DNA of 50,000 nt from Chromera velia (taxonomy: Eukaryota > Sar > Chromeraceae), in contig JAHBMJ010004917.1 of assembly GCA_018398765.1 (NCBI GenBank), positions 1 to 50,000 on the forward strand, written 5' to 3'. A program made the translations under genes and the position numbers. How positions within the stretch are numbered: the first letter of the stretch is position 1; each line of letters begins with the position of its first letter. This document shows positions 1 through 10,350 of this stretch, piece after piece. The notes under the pieces are model-generated. The model saw only the letters and a program-made list of their open reading frames with translations. It was not told the DNA's origin and did not search any database.

Positions 1-820
1 CCCCCCCCCCCCCCCCCCCCCCTCTCCAGTCTTCTGATCCCGTCTCGCCGCCGTCGTCTTGCCAACCCCCCCTCCCCCCCTTTGCTTCAAAATCGTTCCC
101 GCCGTCGCTTGGTATGGGTTCTGTACCCGTCTGGCAATGACGAAGGTCAGACATTTTTCTACTCGAAGGTCCAGGAGGTCAAGGAAGTCCACGCGGTCTC
201 GCTAAGTCAGGTTCAAACGTCCTATGCAATCCCCAGGAGGAGTTGTGATGGGGTCGCGACTGCCGATTTGTCATCAACTTGCACGATGCTTCAAACGTTC
301 TGAGTCAGTCAGTCACTCACCTTACGCGTAGATGATCGGAAACAACACTCTTCAAAGAGGTTGCCAGCCAGGTTCCCACCGCCTACGCAAGCTTAAAATC
401 ACAGCAAATACACGTCTGAGCAGAACGCGTGCTTTGGACTGGTACAGAAAGCTGGGAAACGGCTTGATGGAAGAATTTGCTGAAGCTCATCGGCCGTCAT
501 GTTCAGGCTTAGACGCGGGCACACACACATGCAAAGACTCTGATGCTCCACCATGCAGATGTGTATGCCCGTCTGTGGGTGAGGCAATCGAGAGAAGGAA
601 CATACGTAAAAGCATTTAATAGAATGGATTTTTGTGCTCCGCCCCTGTTGCCTGTATGCAGTCTTCCATTCAACCTATCTTCCCAGGGTCCCAGCCGTAT
701 TGAGTGGAGCACCAGGGATCACGTGGGGGACATATGGTGGACATTGGAATCTCCTTCTGCTCGCTGGCAGTGCTCTGTTCAGGGCCTACAGACGCAACCT
801 TTGGGCCTTCAGGCTCTCCC
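1..820. other. Unassigned sequence at window start
   Basis: The window opens with a run of 22 C residues and further C-rich tracts to about position 80. Reading frames of 60 to 140 codons are open here on both strands, but none has a recognisable domain or convincing splice sites. It may be intron or UTR of a gene extending beyond the left edge. Confidence 0.4.
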
Positions 821-821
821 T

Positions 822-1562
822 GCAGTCAGTCAGTCAGTCAGTCAGTCAGTCATGATGTATATGTGCGTATGTCTACGTGTATGTGTGTCTGTATCCCCTC
901 CCGATGATGACAGTGGCGTGCCTGCCACTGTTGGAGGGGGCAAACAGAAATGTAGGCACTGAGGGAAGCACCAAGGCAGGCATACAGGCCAGCCAGTCAG
1001 TCAGTCAGTCAGTCAGAAAGTCAGTCAGTCAGTCAGTCAGAAAGTCAGTCAGTCAGTCAGTCAGTCAGTCAGCCAGTCAGTCAGTCAGTCAGTCAGTCAG
1101 TCAGTCAGTCAGTCAGTCAGTCAGTCAGTCAGTCAGTCAGTCAGCCAGGCATCCGATGACTCATCCGGTCAGTCAGTCAGTCAGTCAGTCAGTCAGGCAG
1201 TCAGTCCCTCAGACAGTCAGTCAGTCAGCCGGTCAATCAGTCAGTCAGTCAGTCAGGCAGTCATGATGTATATGTGCGTATGTCTACGTGTATGTGTGTC
1301 TGTATCCCCTCCCGATGATGACAGTGGCGTGCCTGCCACTGTTGGAGGGGGCAAACAGAAATGTAGGCACTGAGGGAAGCACCAAGGCAGGCATACAGGC
1401 CAGCCAGTCAGTCAGTCAGTCAGTCAGAAAGTCAGTCAGTCAGTCAGTCAGTCAGTCAGAAAGTCAGTCAGTCAGTCAGTCAATCAGTCAGTCAGTCAGT
1501 CAGTCAGTCAGTCAGTCTGTCTGCCAGTCAGTCAGTCAGTCAGTCTGCCAGTCAGTCAGTGA
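822..1562. repeat. (CAGT)n tetranucleotide array with embedded 411-bp duplication
   Basis: Nearly uninterrupted CAGT repeats occupy about 822-850, 990-1262 and 1402-1562. Unique segments beginning CATGATGTATATGTGCG at 851 and again at 1262 are almost identical for about 160 bases, so repeat plus unique segment was duplicated with a period of 411 bp. The frames reading Ser-Gln-Ser-Val through it are a by-product of the repeat and not evidence of a protein. Confidence 0.9.
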
Positions 1563-1570
1563 GCCTTCTA

Positions 1571-2070
1571 AAGTTTTGGAGAGCTCCAGGTTGGGCGGCT
1601 TTTCACCCCCAGTCTCACTGTCCCACTCATTCTCGTTCAAGAGATACGCCTGCATGTCTGCATATTTTCTTCCTTCTCCGTGCAGGTGAGTTGAGGGTGC
1701 ATGGAGGTTTAAGCAGTGGGGGTGCTTTACAGGGAAAGTGGCTGGCCGTGAGCGTTTGAAAATTTTGGAGAGGTAAAGGTTGGACGGCTTTTCATCCCCA
1801 GTTTCACTGTCCCACTCGTTCTCGTTCAAGAGATACGCCTGCATGTCTGCATATTTTCTTCCTTCTCCATGCAGGTGAGTTGAGGGTGTATGGAGGTTTA
1901 AGCAGTGGGGGTGCTTTACAGGGAAAGTGGCTGGCCGTGAGCTTTTGGAAGTTTTGGAGAGGTACAGCTTGGACGGCTTTTCACCCTTAGTTTCACTGTC
2001 TCACTCATTTTTGTTCAAGAGATACGCCGGCGGCCTGCATGCCTGCATGTTTTCTTCTTTCTCTGAGGCT
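1571..2070. repeat. 189-bp tandem repeat, 2.6 copies
   Basis: Units start at about 1571, 1760 and 1949, each with AGTTTTGGAGAG or a close variant. Each contains a block around 'TTCAAGAGATACGCC'. The first two also carry TTCTTCCTTCTCC(G/A)TGCAGGTGAGT (CAGGTGAGT at 1683 and 1872), which reads as a pyrimidine tract and 3' splice site abutting a 5' splice site. The third unit diverges after about 2050. The minus strand is open through the first two units, but the third contains a stop. Confidence 0.85.
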
Positions 2071-2159
2071 TCTCAACAATTTCTAGAAACGTCTATTCTC
2101 TCTTTTTTTTTGACAGTATATCCGAGGTTAGCTAGAACAAGCTTAAACTTCATGGTTTA

Positions 2160-2468
2160 ATTATAATCATATATGTAGTAATATGAATATGTATAGTAAT
2201 ATCTTGAGTGATATTTAAAAGTAAATTGATAAATCGATGTGCTATAGGGGATGTGTGAAAAGAATTAATTACGTAAAGAATCACACGTCTCTATGATATA
2301 GTAGGACCTGCATGTGCAGGCTGGCCAGGGAGGTCTGATGCGTCTCAGTAGAAGTTGCACATCGGAAATTAGCTAGAAAATTAGGGATTGGGGCGAGAGA
2401 CTGGAGGCTAAATTAAATTTGGCCAATCCTTTGGACATAAATCTGAATTCTAATTTTTTATACAAGTT

Positions 2469-2508
<40 letters not shown>

Positions 2509-2513
2509 ATATA
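2160..2513. other. AT-rich spacer with (TA)n tract
   Basis: AT-rich DNA without a credible gene. A (TA)n tract lies at about 2472-2503, immediately before the hAT-type element. Confidence 0.6.
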
Positions 2514-3390
2514 TAGTGACCAGATTTGATTTGATAGGATTTGATTCGATAGTATTTGATTTGATTTGATTTGAGCTTCAAGCTCAAATCTAACCAGATT
2601 TAATTGAGATAGATTTGAGGTTGAAGTCTAGAGGTCACTCTCGACAGCACTGAACACGACATCATATCGACATGACACAGTCGACACTACTAGCAAATCC
2701 TAGAAAGCCCTAGAGACAAGAAAATAACTAAAAACTAGACTAAAAACTAAATTAAGACTCTCAAAATTAATGAGCTATTGTCAAAACTATAAGAGCTTAC
2801 ATAAGTTAAGAACTTATAATTATATTACTCCCTCTTTCTGCAGGCCACACTTTCTTCGCATAGCCGGCAGCGTATCTAGCAGCGTATACTAATGCGGCGC
2901 CTTCTTGTTTTTATAACTTATGGGATTGTTTGACATCGTTGATCGGTTTGATAAGGAGGGACCCAAGAACGGTCTAAGCCTTCATGGCCCTTCAAGGCCC
3001 CAAAGCAAGAGAGAAGCGTAAAAACTGCCATAGGACAATTATATATAAAGAACCACTTCCAACCCTCAATCAAAACTTGAATGTCTGGAGAATAGACTGC
3101 ATGACCTCTTTTTCACTGAACAGATATTTGGAAAAGTTTTTGGGCGTTCATATTCATATGAAACGGATAAAAAAATCTTTTTGTGATCATTTTTTTTTTA
3201 TGCACAAAAAAGTGCGAAGACTTATTTGAGAGACTGGATGACGGATTGACCTCGAAGATTTGAGGTTAAAGGGGCAGATTTGAAGTAGATTTGATAGGAT
3301 TTGATAGGCCCTATCATGTTAAAGTTTCTCAGGCCTAAGATTTGATTTGAGGTTAAGCCCTACTTCAAATCAAATCAAATCTGGTCACTA
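2514..3390. mobile_element. Non-autonomous hAT-type element with terminal inverted repeats
   Basis: Left end TAGTGACCAGATTTGATTTG at 2514 is mirrored by its inverted complement ending at 3390. Flanks are TAGATATA (2506-2513) and TAGAGATA (3391-3398), an 8-bp target-site duplication with one mismatch, as expected of hAT elements. Subterminal sequence is rich in ATTTGATTTG and AAGCTCAAATCT. The interior right half (about 3005-3390) recurs inverted at 16877-17262; the interior left part recurs at 35450-35915. An 81-codon frame at 2984-3229 has no recognisable domain. The same ends flank the element at 36641-38369, which carries transposase remnants. Confidence 0.85.
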
Positions 3391-4247
3391 TAGAGATACC
3401 GCTTCCACCAGAGGCTTTCATACGAAGAGGGAGAGGGAGAAGGTAGGGGTGGGGGGGCGTGTAAACTCTATCGATCCCATGATTGCCCTCCTTTAGTTTT
3501 GTTGCCCTCCCAGAGGGTGCGTGTGGGGGAGAAGAAGACTAGAAAGACCGCTGAGGGGGTGGTCTTTTACATGATGCAGGTTTTGTCTTCTTCAAGCCTA
3601 TCAAATGCCCAAGTGGGGCCTAGATCGAAGGATTGAATCTATGCAGGAAATACTAGGTTAGCCAGAGCCTATACGGCTCACCAGCTTTAACCTCATACAT
3701 CATCATCATCATCATCATCATTATTATTATTATTATTATTGATCGGTCTATAGGCCATCATCATCATCATCATCATAATATATTATAGATATATTACATA
3801 TATTCAGCCTAATTCAGCCTAATAATTCAGGCCATATTCAGGCCTCTAGGTTTTAATAATATGTTCGAGTCTATAACACTATGTACAGTGACAGTATCTC
3901 TTATCATGCGAGTGATAATGAATTGACGATCATGCCTTTTCTAGTTAAAAAAGAAGCGTAACGTGTAAAGCATGCATGTGACGCTACACATCATATACAA
4001 AGGCTTTAATATAGGCTGCATGTGTACAACAAAGAAGTTGATTGAAAACGGCCTGAAAGAGATTTAAGGCGCAGTGGCAGGGGGGCCACGGAGATTGCCA
4101 CGAGGTGTGGTCTCAGTGGTCTGAGCCTCAGCGATGGGGCATACCCCCCCGTTATTTAATTGCGGGGGCGACCTCTACAATATTAGGACAAAACGGAGAC
4201 AATGCTGAAGAACACAAATGAATCACTTATCACTTATTACTTACAGA
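3391..4247. other. Spacer with ATC/ATT trinucleotide repeats
   Basis: No gene seen. (ATC)n and (ATT)n tracts lie at 3700-3775. The sequence around 4070-4150 is GC-richer, with a small imperfect hairpin (GGTCTCAGTGGTCTGAGCC), but I could not match it to an RNA gene. Confidence 0.5.
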
Positions 4248-4700
4248 CCCTGCAGGTAGCCAGGATTTTGCAGGATTTTAGCCCAGGATTTTAGCGGATT
4301 CTGCCGGACTCTTAACGTTAAAAATATAATCCCTACACCTAGGATTTTAGAATTTAAAATCCTAGAAGAAAGCTAAAATCCTAGCCTCTTCCTAGGATTT
4401 TACGGGATTATACGGGACTATACGGGATTTTACGGGATTATACGGGATTTTACGGAAAAGATATAATCCCGTAAAATCACTAATCACTAATCCTGTAAAA
4501 TTCTGGCATGCATTTTTAAAATCCTAGGATCCAGGATTTTAGTTTTTATAATCCCTAGAGCCAGGATTTTAGATTCTAAAATCCTGGAGAAATAGTCCGG
4601 CAGAATCCTGGGCAAAATCCGCCTAAATCCGCTAAAATCCTGGCCAAAATCCCGTAAAATCCTGGGCTAAACCCCTGTAAAATCCTAGCTACCTGCAGGG
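4248..4700. mobile_element. Foldback/MITE-like element with perfect terminal inverted repeat
   Basis: CCCTGCAGGTAGC at 4248-4260 is the exact inverted complement of GCTACCTGCAGGG at 4688-4700. Inside, both arms hold many copies of AGGATTTTA/TAAAATCCT words. The left arm ends in GGATTCTGCCGGACT and the right begins AGTCCGGCAGAATCC. Near the centre is a short tandem array of TACGGGATTT-type units (4398-4460). The whole could fold on itself. I see no open frame and no clear target-site duplication. Confidence 0.75.
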
Positions 4701-6252
4701 GAGTGACTATTATTATATTAGAGTCAAAACATACTCGAATTAAAACTATAATTTATCGATCATTGAATCATCATTCAAATTTTAGAATGATACTAGGAAT
4801 GATAAATCGAAATCAAAGTTATCATCAAACGCGCATTAATTGCTATCCATTGCATGGCAGTCATGGTATATACTTTGTTTTCTGAGTTTTAGTTTCTTTT
4901 GGATAGGTCTTATGCGAGGCTAGATGCGAGGTCTTATGCTAGGTCAGATTAGTAGGTCTTATGCAAGGACATCTCAACGTGCCAAGCAGCTCACGCTACA
5001 TGGCAGTGCACATCTTGCGCTCTCATGTAAGAGGCAGACATGCAGACACTCATCTACCTGCCTGCTCGAATGCACATACCGATTGAGCTCAATGAGTTAG
5101 AGATAAGCATGAGGGAGACCTCCACAGCGGGTGAGGACTCCATCACTCACTTACACATCACTGTCGCATGGAATTAAGCCGTTTCAGGGTTCACGGAAAA
5201 AACGAAACAGAAAACAAAAGCAGGCCATACGAAGAGATTCACGAAGTCATTTCACGAAACGAACACGTACTTAAGAAGACCAGACCACCGTCTTGATACA
5301 CGAACCTCTTTCCCCCTCTCATTTCAAGCCAGTCACACGACACAGTCTTTTTGTCTCTCTTCTTTCTCTCTCCATGCATTCAAACCATAACGGAGCTCTT
5401 TCTTTTTCCTCACATGCTGCCGTTTCAGGCAAAGGATTTTTCTCCTTTGCTTCAGGGAAGGGCGGGAACGACTGTTCAGGCGTGACACGTCGGACAAACA
5501 GTCTGACTGACAGTTGGGCGGACACACTTGATGCCTGTGCGGGGATGACTCTGACATGAACCGTACATGCCGCTCTGCCACAGCACGCGCGTCCTTCTAT
5601 TGGAAGCACACAAGATGCAAACAGAACAGCACTAAAGTAACCGACAGCAGTCTCTCGCAAAGACAAAGACACGTTGATAGTGAATGCCACTTTCTTTTCG
5701 TTCAGCGTTCCCCTCTTTCTCTTGTCAGATGCTCTTCCCTCCTTATATCTTATTCTGCATGAACCTTTTCTTTTTCGCGTCCTTTCCTCGGCATTGAAGA
5801 TGGAGATGAAGGAAAGATTACGCACACAGGCACGGAATCGATCCCTTACAGGCAGGCAAAGAGTTCCTGGTCACAGAAAAAGAATCAGAAACACGGACAA
5901 ACGGTTAAGAGAACACCAAGCCCACTTTTTCATTCACTCGTTTGCCAAACAGTTAACGAAAAAAGGGTGTCCAGAACCTTTCATCCACTACTTCCTTTCC
6001 TTTCCTTCTCTCTAGTACCCCCACACTCACACAGACAAGAAGACAAACAGAAGGGGGTCCCTTTCCAGTCATTTTCTGATGTTTTAAATCTTCCCTTCCC
6101 TCTGCCGTCCTTTCCTGTCCCGTCAGGCTGTCAGAGCAGTTGGAGGCCACAGCCCATGAAAGAGGAGGAAAGAGCAGAGACATGCAAGCGAGCAGTTCTC
6201 TTCCGTCCCTCCCCTCTCACAGGCTTCCCTCCTCCAAGGTACTGCTCATCGC
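4701..6252. other. Spacer and probable 3' flank of the Gly-rich gene
   Basis: AT-rich to about 5290, then more balanced. A 168-codon minus-strand frame (5319-5825) and overlapping plus-strand frames exist, but they show no domain, no signal peptide and no convincing splice sites. I treat them as chance frames, or as the 3' region of the minus-strand gene ending at 6253. Confidence 0.4.
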
Positions 6253-9200
6253 TTAACCCCAACGGACACCGCCGCCACGGACGCGGACGCCGCCTGCAAT
6301 CAAAGCAAGAGAACAAGACGATAAATTTCAGGTAGAGGATTCGGCGCATCACATAAAAGAAAGGAAACGGGGGAGGGAGAAATTTACAAAATTCGTTGTT
6401 TAAAAATGACGACCTTCGAGGGCACAAAAAAACAAAAAGCGACCCTAAACCTTTTTTCTTTTCCGCCGGTATCAGAAAGCCATACAGCAAGACATGACAA
6501 ACTTTGGATCTCAGGTCGCTTACTTCCCTTCTCTTTCTCTGCAGACAGACAACGTGATTGAGAGACTCACCAAGGGGTCCACGACGAACGGTCACGCCAC
6601 CGGCAGCACCTCCGAAGGGGCCGCGTCTGTATCCTCCGATGGTCGTGCGGGAGCCGCCAAGGGGTCCGGTTCTGCGGGAGACGAAGCCACCACCGCGGTA
6701 TCCGTACAAGCGGCGGCGCCCGTAGAATCCTCTTCTGTAGCCACCGGCAACGAAGCCGCCACGACGGAAGCCGAGGGGGCCGCGTCTGTAGCCGCCAGCA
6801 ACAAATCCGCCACGGCCGTAGCCGAAGGGGCCTCTTCTGTAGCCACCGGCAACGAAGCCGCCACGACGGAAGCCGAGGGGACCTCTTCTGAAGCCACCAG
6901 CGACGAAGCCTCCTCTGTAGCCGTACAGGTTGCGGGGAGCTGCAGAGAGAGACGGCCATGAGAGGGGAGCAATGAACAGAAAGACAGAAGCAAAAACAAG
7001 GACACACACTGGATCACGGCCACTGAGACCGAAGAAATAAGTGGAGACAGGAGAGACAACCTGTTGCGCGACAAGTCTATCTGCAAACGTTGTTCGATGA
7101 TCCTCTCGCTCGACTCACCAGCCTCGGCCTCCTGAACCTCTCCGGCCTCCTCAGCCTCAGCGGGCTGCTCGGTCTCGGCCTCTGCGGGCTCGGGCTGCTG
7201 CTCGGTCTCGTAGGCGGCCTCCTCCTCCTCGAGGGCGGCCTCCTCAGCGTCCTCAACCATCTGCAGCATCTCGATGTCGGAGATGACGCGGTCGGAGCCG
7301 TCAGCGGCCTTCCAGGAGATGGAGTTCACGTACAGCTGGTTGTTGATCACAACCACCTGCAAGAAGAGGGGGGGCAGCATAAGAAAGAGATAAAGAAGGC
7401 AACATTACCGCGCACAACAAGAGAAGAGGTGCTGACGAAAGGCGGGTGGAGGGGGACACACGAAACAGGATCGGAAGCGAGGGGAAACCAAACGGAAACA
7501 CAAGGCGACACAGACCTTTTCACTTCTTCCAACATCCCTTCCCTTTCTCCCTCCTTCACAAAGAGACAGACGAACGAACAAACAAACAGACTGACATCCT
7601 CAGGGTTCAGCTCGATGGGCTCCTCGACGACCTCCTCAGTCACAGCGGGGGCCTCCTCCACGACCTCCTCAGTCACAGCGGGGGCCTCCTCCACGACCTC
7701 CTCAGTCACAGCGGGGGCCTCCTCGACGACCTCCTCGGGGAGGGTGATCTCCTCAGTCACGGCGGCGGGAGCCTCGACGACCTCCTCGTAGGTGTTGTCC
7801 TGGAGACCGCGGAGGCCGCGGACTCTGACGGCGCCTCCACGGGCAGTGGTGCCGCCTGAAGGGAGGAAGGGGGGTGAGGGAAGCGTGTATGACTGTGACA
7901 AGCAATTCAAGAAAGGCAGACACAGCACTCCCATCGCCTTGACCTGACCGAAGATCAACGCCGAAGAGAGTCATGACCGGCAAAGCAGAGAGAAGCGCAC
8001 GAGGCGCATGATCGAGAGGAAGGACACGATCAGAGGCGAAAGGATGCAGAGAAGAGGAGACGGAAACCCATCCGACGTACCGAGAGGTCCCTGACGGACG
8101 GTGGCACCGCCAGCAGTGACACCGCCGCGGCCGACACGGGCGCCGCCAACGGTGGCAGAGGAGCCGCCCAGGGGTCCAGAGCTGTAAGATCCTCCGACGA
8201 CGGTGGCCTGGAGACCACGGACGGCAGCGCCACCGGCAGAGACAGTGGTTCTTCCTGCACCAGAAAAAGGGTCGAAGCACAGGCGTTTGAAGTTCAAGTG
8301 TCCTCATCCCCTCCTCATTGAATGACTTGAGGAGGGAGACGGAAGATAGAAGCAAATCACTTGCTTCCATGCTCACATGTTGAGGGAACAGAGAAAAGCG
8401 CAGTTGTGGGTCAGCCGGTCAGCCAGTCAAACCAAGAAGGGGCGAGTCAATGCTGCGCATCGCAGAGTCATCCCGCTAGATAGCTGGAGAGTATTCGTTT
8501 GCAGGGGCTTGTCCGTTGGTGAAGATTAGTGAGTACGTGACTGCAACTGAGGTCTGCTCTAAGACTCAGAGACGGTCTAGCAGAGCAGAGAAGAAAGAGA
8601 TTGCAGGCCTCACCGAGAGGTCCCTGGTTGACGGTCACGCCACCAGCAGCAGCGCCACCGGGGCCCACACGGGCGCCGCCAACGGTGGTGGAGGAGCCGC
8701 CGAGAGGTCCGGAGGTTCTGGATCCTCCGACCACAACTGCCTGGAGGGCCTCGATGTCAGCCTCGAACTGCTCGGGGGTGAGGGGCTCTCCCTTCTCGGT
8801 CATCAAAGGCTCCCAGGTGGCGGAGGGGACCCACAGGGTGTTGTCAACCATAAGGGGCTGCAGGGATCAGCGGCACGCAAGAGACTAAAAAGTGCTGAGG
8901 GGCGCGTCCCATGTCCCAAAAGGAGACGGATGTAGTACACGGTTATGGCAAACCACCGTGGTGCATCCACGGCAAAACCAAGTCAAAAGGAGCTTTCACG
9001 TACACCCATTGTCACCCAATGACATTCTTGCACAAGGAGGCGGGAAGTCGAGGATGCAGATCAGACAAGGCAATTAAAGTGAAAAGGAAAACCCCACCCA
9101 CCTCAAGGGGAAGGCCAGCCTCGAGCTCCTCGCCCTCCTCAAGCATCTCCTCAGGGATCTCCATCTCCTCAGGAAGCTCCTCGGGAAGCTGTTCGACCTG

Positions 9201-9332
9201 GGGGACTTCCACAGCGGGGGTCTCGGGGGTAGCAGGGGCTGCGGGACCCGCAGGGGCAGAGACTGCGGGAGGAGCCTCCTCCTGGGCGAAGGCGCAAAGC
9301 ACGAAGGCAGAAGCGATCGCTGCGAACTTCAT
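6253..9332 (-). CDS. Secreted Gly/Arg-rich and acidic repeat protein, seven exons (unknown family)
   Basis: Exons on the minus strand are 9332-9102, 8857-8614, 8254-8081, 7855-7596, 7356-7119, 6939-6571 and 6293-6253. All phases agree and give 518 residues. The start MKFAAIASAFVLCAFAQ is a typical signal peptide. An acidic Pro/Glu stretch follows (20-77), then a short module (NTLWVPSATW, DIEALQ; about 80-117). Next come two Gly-rich cassettes ending GPLG, a Glu/Val block with AVTEEVVEEAP repeats (exon 4), and a second copy of the short module (NQLYVNSISW, DIEMLQ; exon 5). After a Glu-rich tail, exon 6 encodes about four GGFVAGGYRRGPLGF units. The protein ends VRWG. I do not recognise the family. 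A secreted structural or matrix role is inferred only from signal peptide and composition. The donor of exon 4 (GTCAGT) is the least typical. The B-box gene diverges about 1 kb away. Confidence 0.85.
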
Positions 9333-10350
9333 CTTTCTTTCTTGCTTTGCTCGGTTGGTTCAGGGTACTGGAGGTTGAGTAGGTCTTTAAACAAACACGA
9401 CCTTGAATGAACAATGACAGTCGGGGTGAGGTGTGAAAGGGGCAAAAAGAGTGTATGGCAGAGGCTGAAAGAAAAAGAAGTTGGCATGCATGCGAAAAAA
9501 AGTGCAGGAGACGTCGATCATTTTTGGGACATGCATGGCCCGGAAAGCGCAGCTGAGGGGCACTTGGCCCGGAAAGCGTAGCTGAGGGGCACTTACGAGG
9601 TGGGAGGGCGCGTATGTCGCCGCGAATCTACGATTGAAAAATCTGACGCACGCAGATTGAATGTCCCGAAAATTAATAGAGCTATATATAGCTGAGAGGG
9701 CACTTATGAATGAGGAGAACAAAGTTAATTTCGCTTTCCGAACCCTCGTTCAAAATTTCGCTTTCCGGGCCATTCGCACGGAGTGCGTCAGATACAAGTG
9801 GATGTCAACGTATGCGTACGTATACGTACGTGCTGAATCTCCGATTGAAAAACTGCGCAATTTTCATCATTGCCCCGGAAATATCGCTGAGAGGGCACTT
9901 AACAAAACTCGAGCACTTCCGACTCCAGTGAATTCCGAGTCTAAAGTTAATTTCGCTTTCCGGGCCATTCGCACGGAGTGCGTCAGATGGACATGCCGCC
10001 CCCTTAAAGCTCGCTACGCGCAAATTTGAACTCCGTGCGAGTGGTCCGTGTACATATATATTTCCGGGGCCCAAACTTGGCCGGACCCAAAGATCCCAAA
10101 ATGGGCCCCGGAAAGCGCGCGGTCGCCTGTCCCCCTTTTGGGGCATGCCGGGGCTAAGTTCGTTGTCAGTCTGCACATGATCTCTTGACAGCACTGAGTG
10201 CATGAGTCAATGACAAAGGATTCATTGAACAGACTGCGGTTTCACACTGAAAATTCACATCGGCTCTTTGACAGCTTCAATGACACTCAGATAATTCACA
10301 CTCTGCTGTACGTGCCGAGACTTTGATCTGTTCCTTCCAGCAGAGCGATC
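9333..10350. promoter_or_regulatory. Divergent intergenic region with repeated CGCTTTCCGGG motifs
   Basis: The shared upstream region of two divergent genes. CGCTTTCCGGG or a close variant occurs forward at about 9731, 9758 and 9951, and inverted at about 9538, 9570 and 10106. Longer direct repeats include CGGAAAGCG(C/T)AGCTGAGGGG (9542 and 9573) and GGCCATTCGCACGGAGTGCG (9768 and 9963). GC content rises at 10070-10160. No gene is convincing here. A regulatory role is inference from position and repetition. Confidence 0.45.

Noticed and set aside
822-1562. Possible CRISPR array
   Set aside because: The repeat is a 4-bp microsatellite without spacer structure, in a eukaryotic genome.
877-1689. 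Plus-strand frames rich in Ser-Gln-Ser-Val
   Set aside because: Direct translation of CAGT repeats; no frame has flanking coding character.
2984-3229. 81-codon frame inside the hAT-type element as a gene
   Set aside because: No domain, and the related copy at 16877 carries indels; more likely non-coding element sequence.
4080-4150. Possible tRNA or small structured RNA
   Set aside because: A hairpin is present, but no tRNA A/B boxes or cloverleaf could be drawn.
6494-6961. Plus-strand frame of Ala/Ser/Thr-rich text
   Set aside because: Antisense shadow of Gly/Arg codons in exon 6 of the secreted protein gene, which has signal peptide, splice sites and phase support.
7090-7859. Plus-strand Leu/Gly-rich frames resembling membrane segments
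   Set aside because: Antisense of Glu/Ala/Val repeat exons; the stretch has no independent start or splice support.
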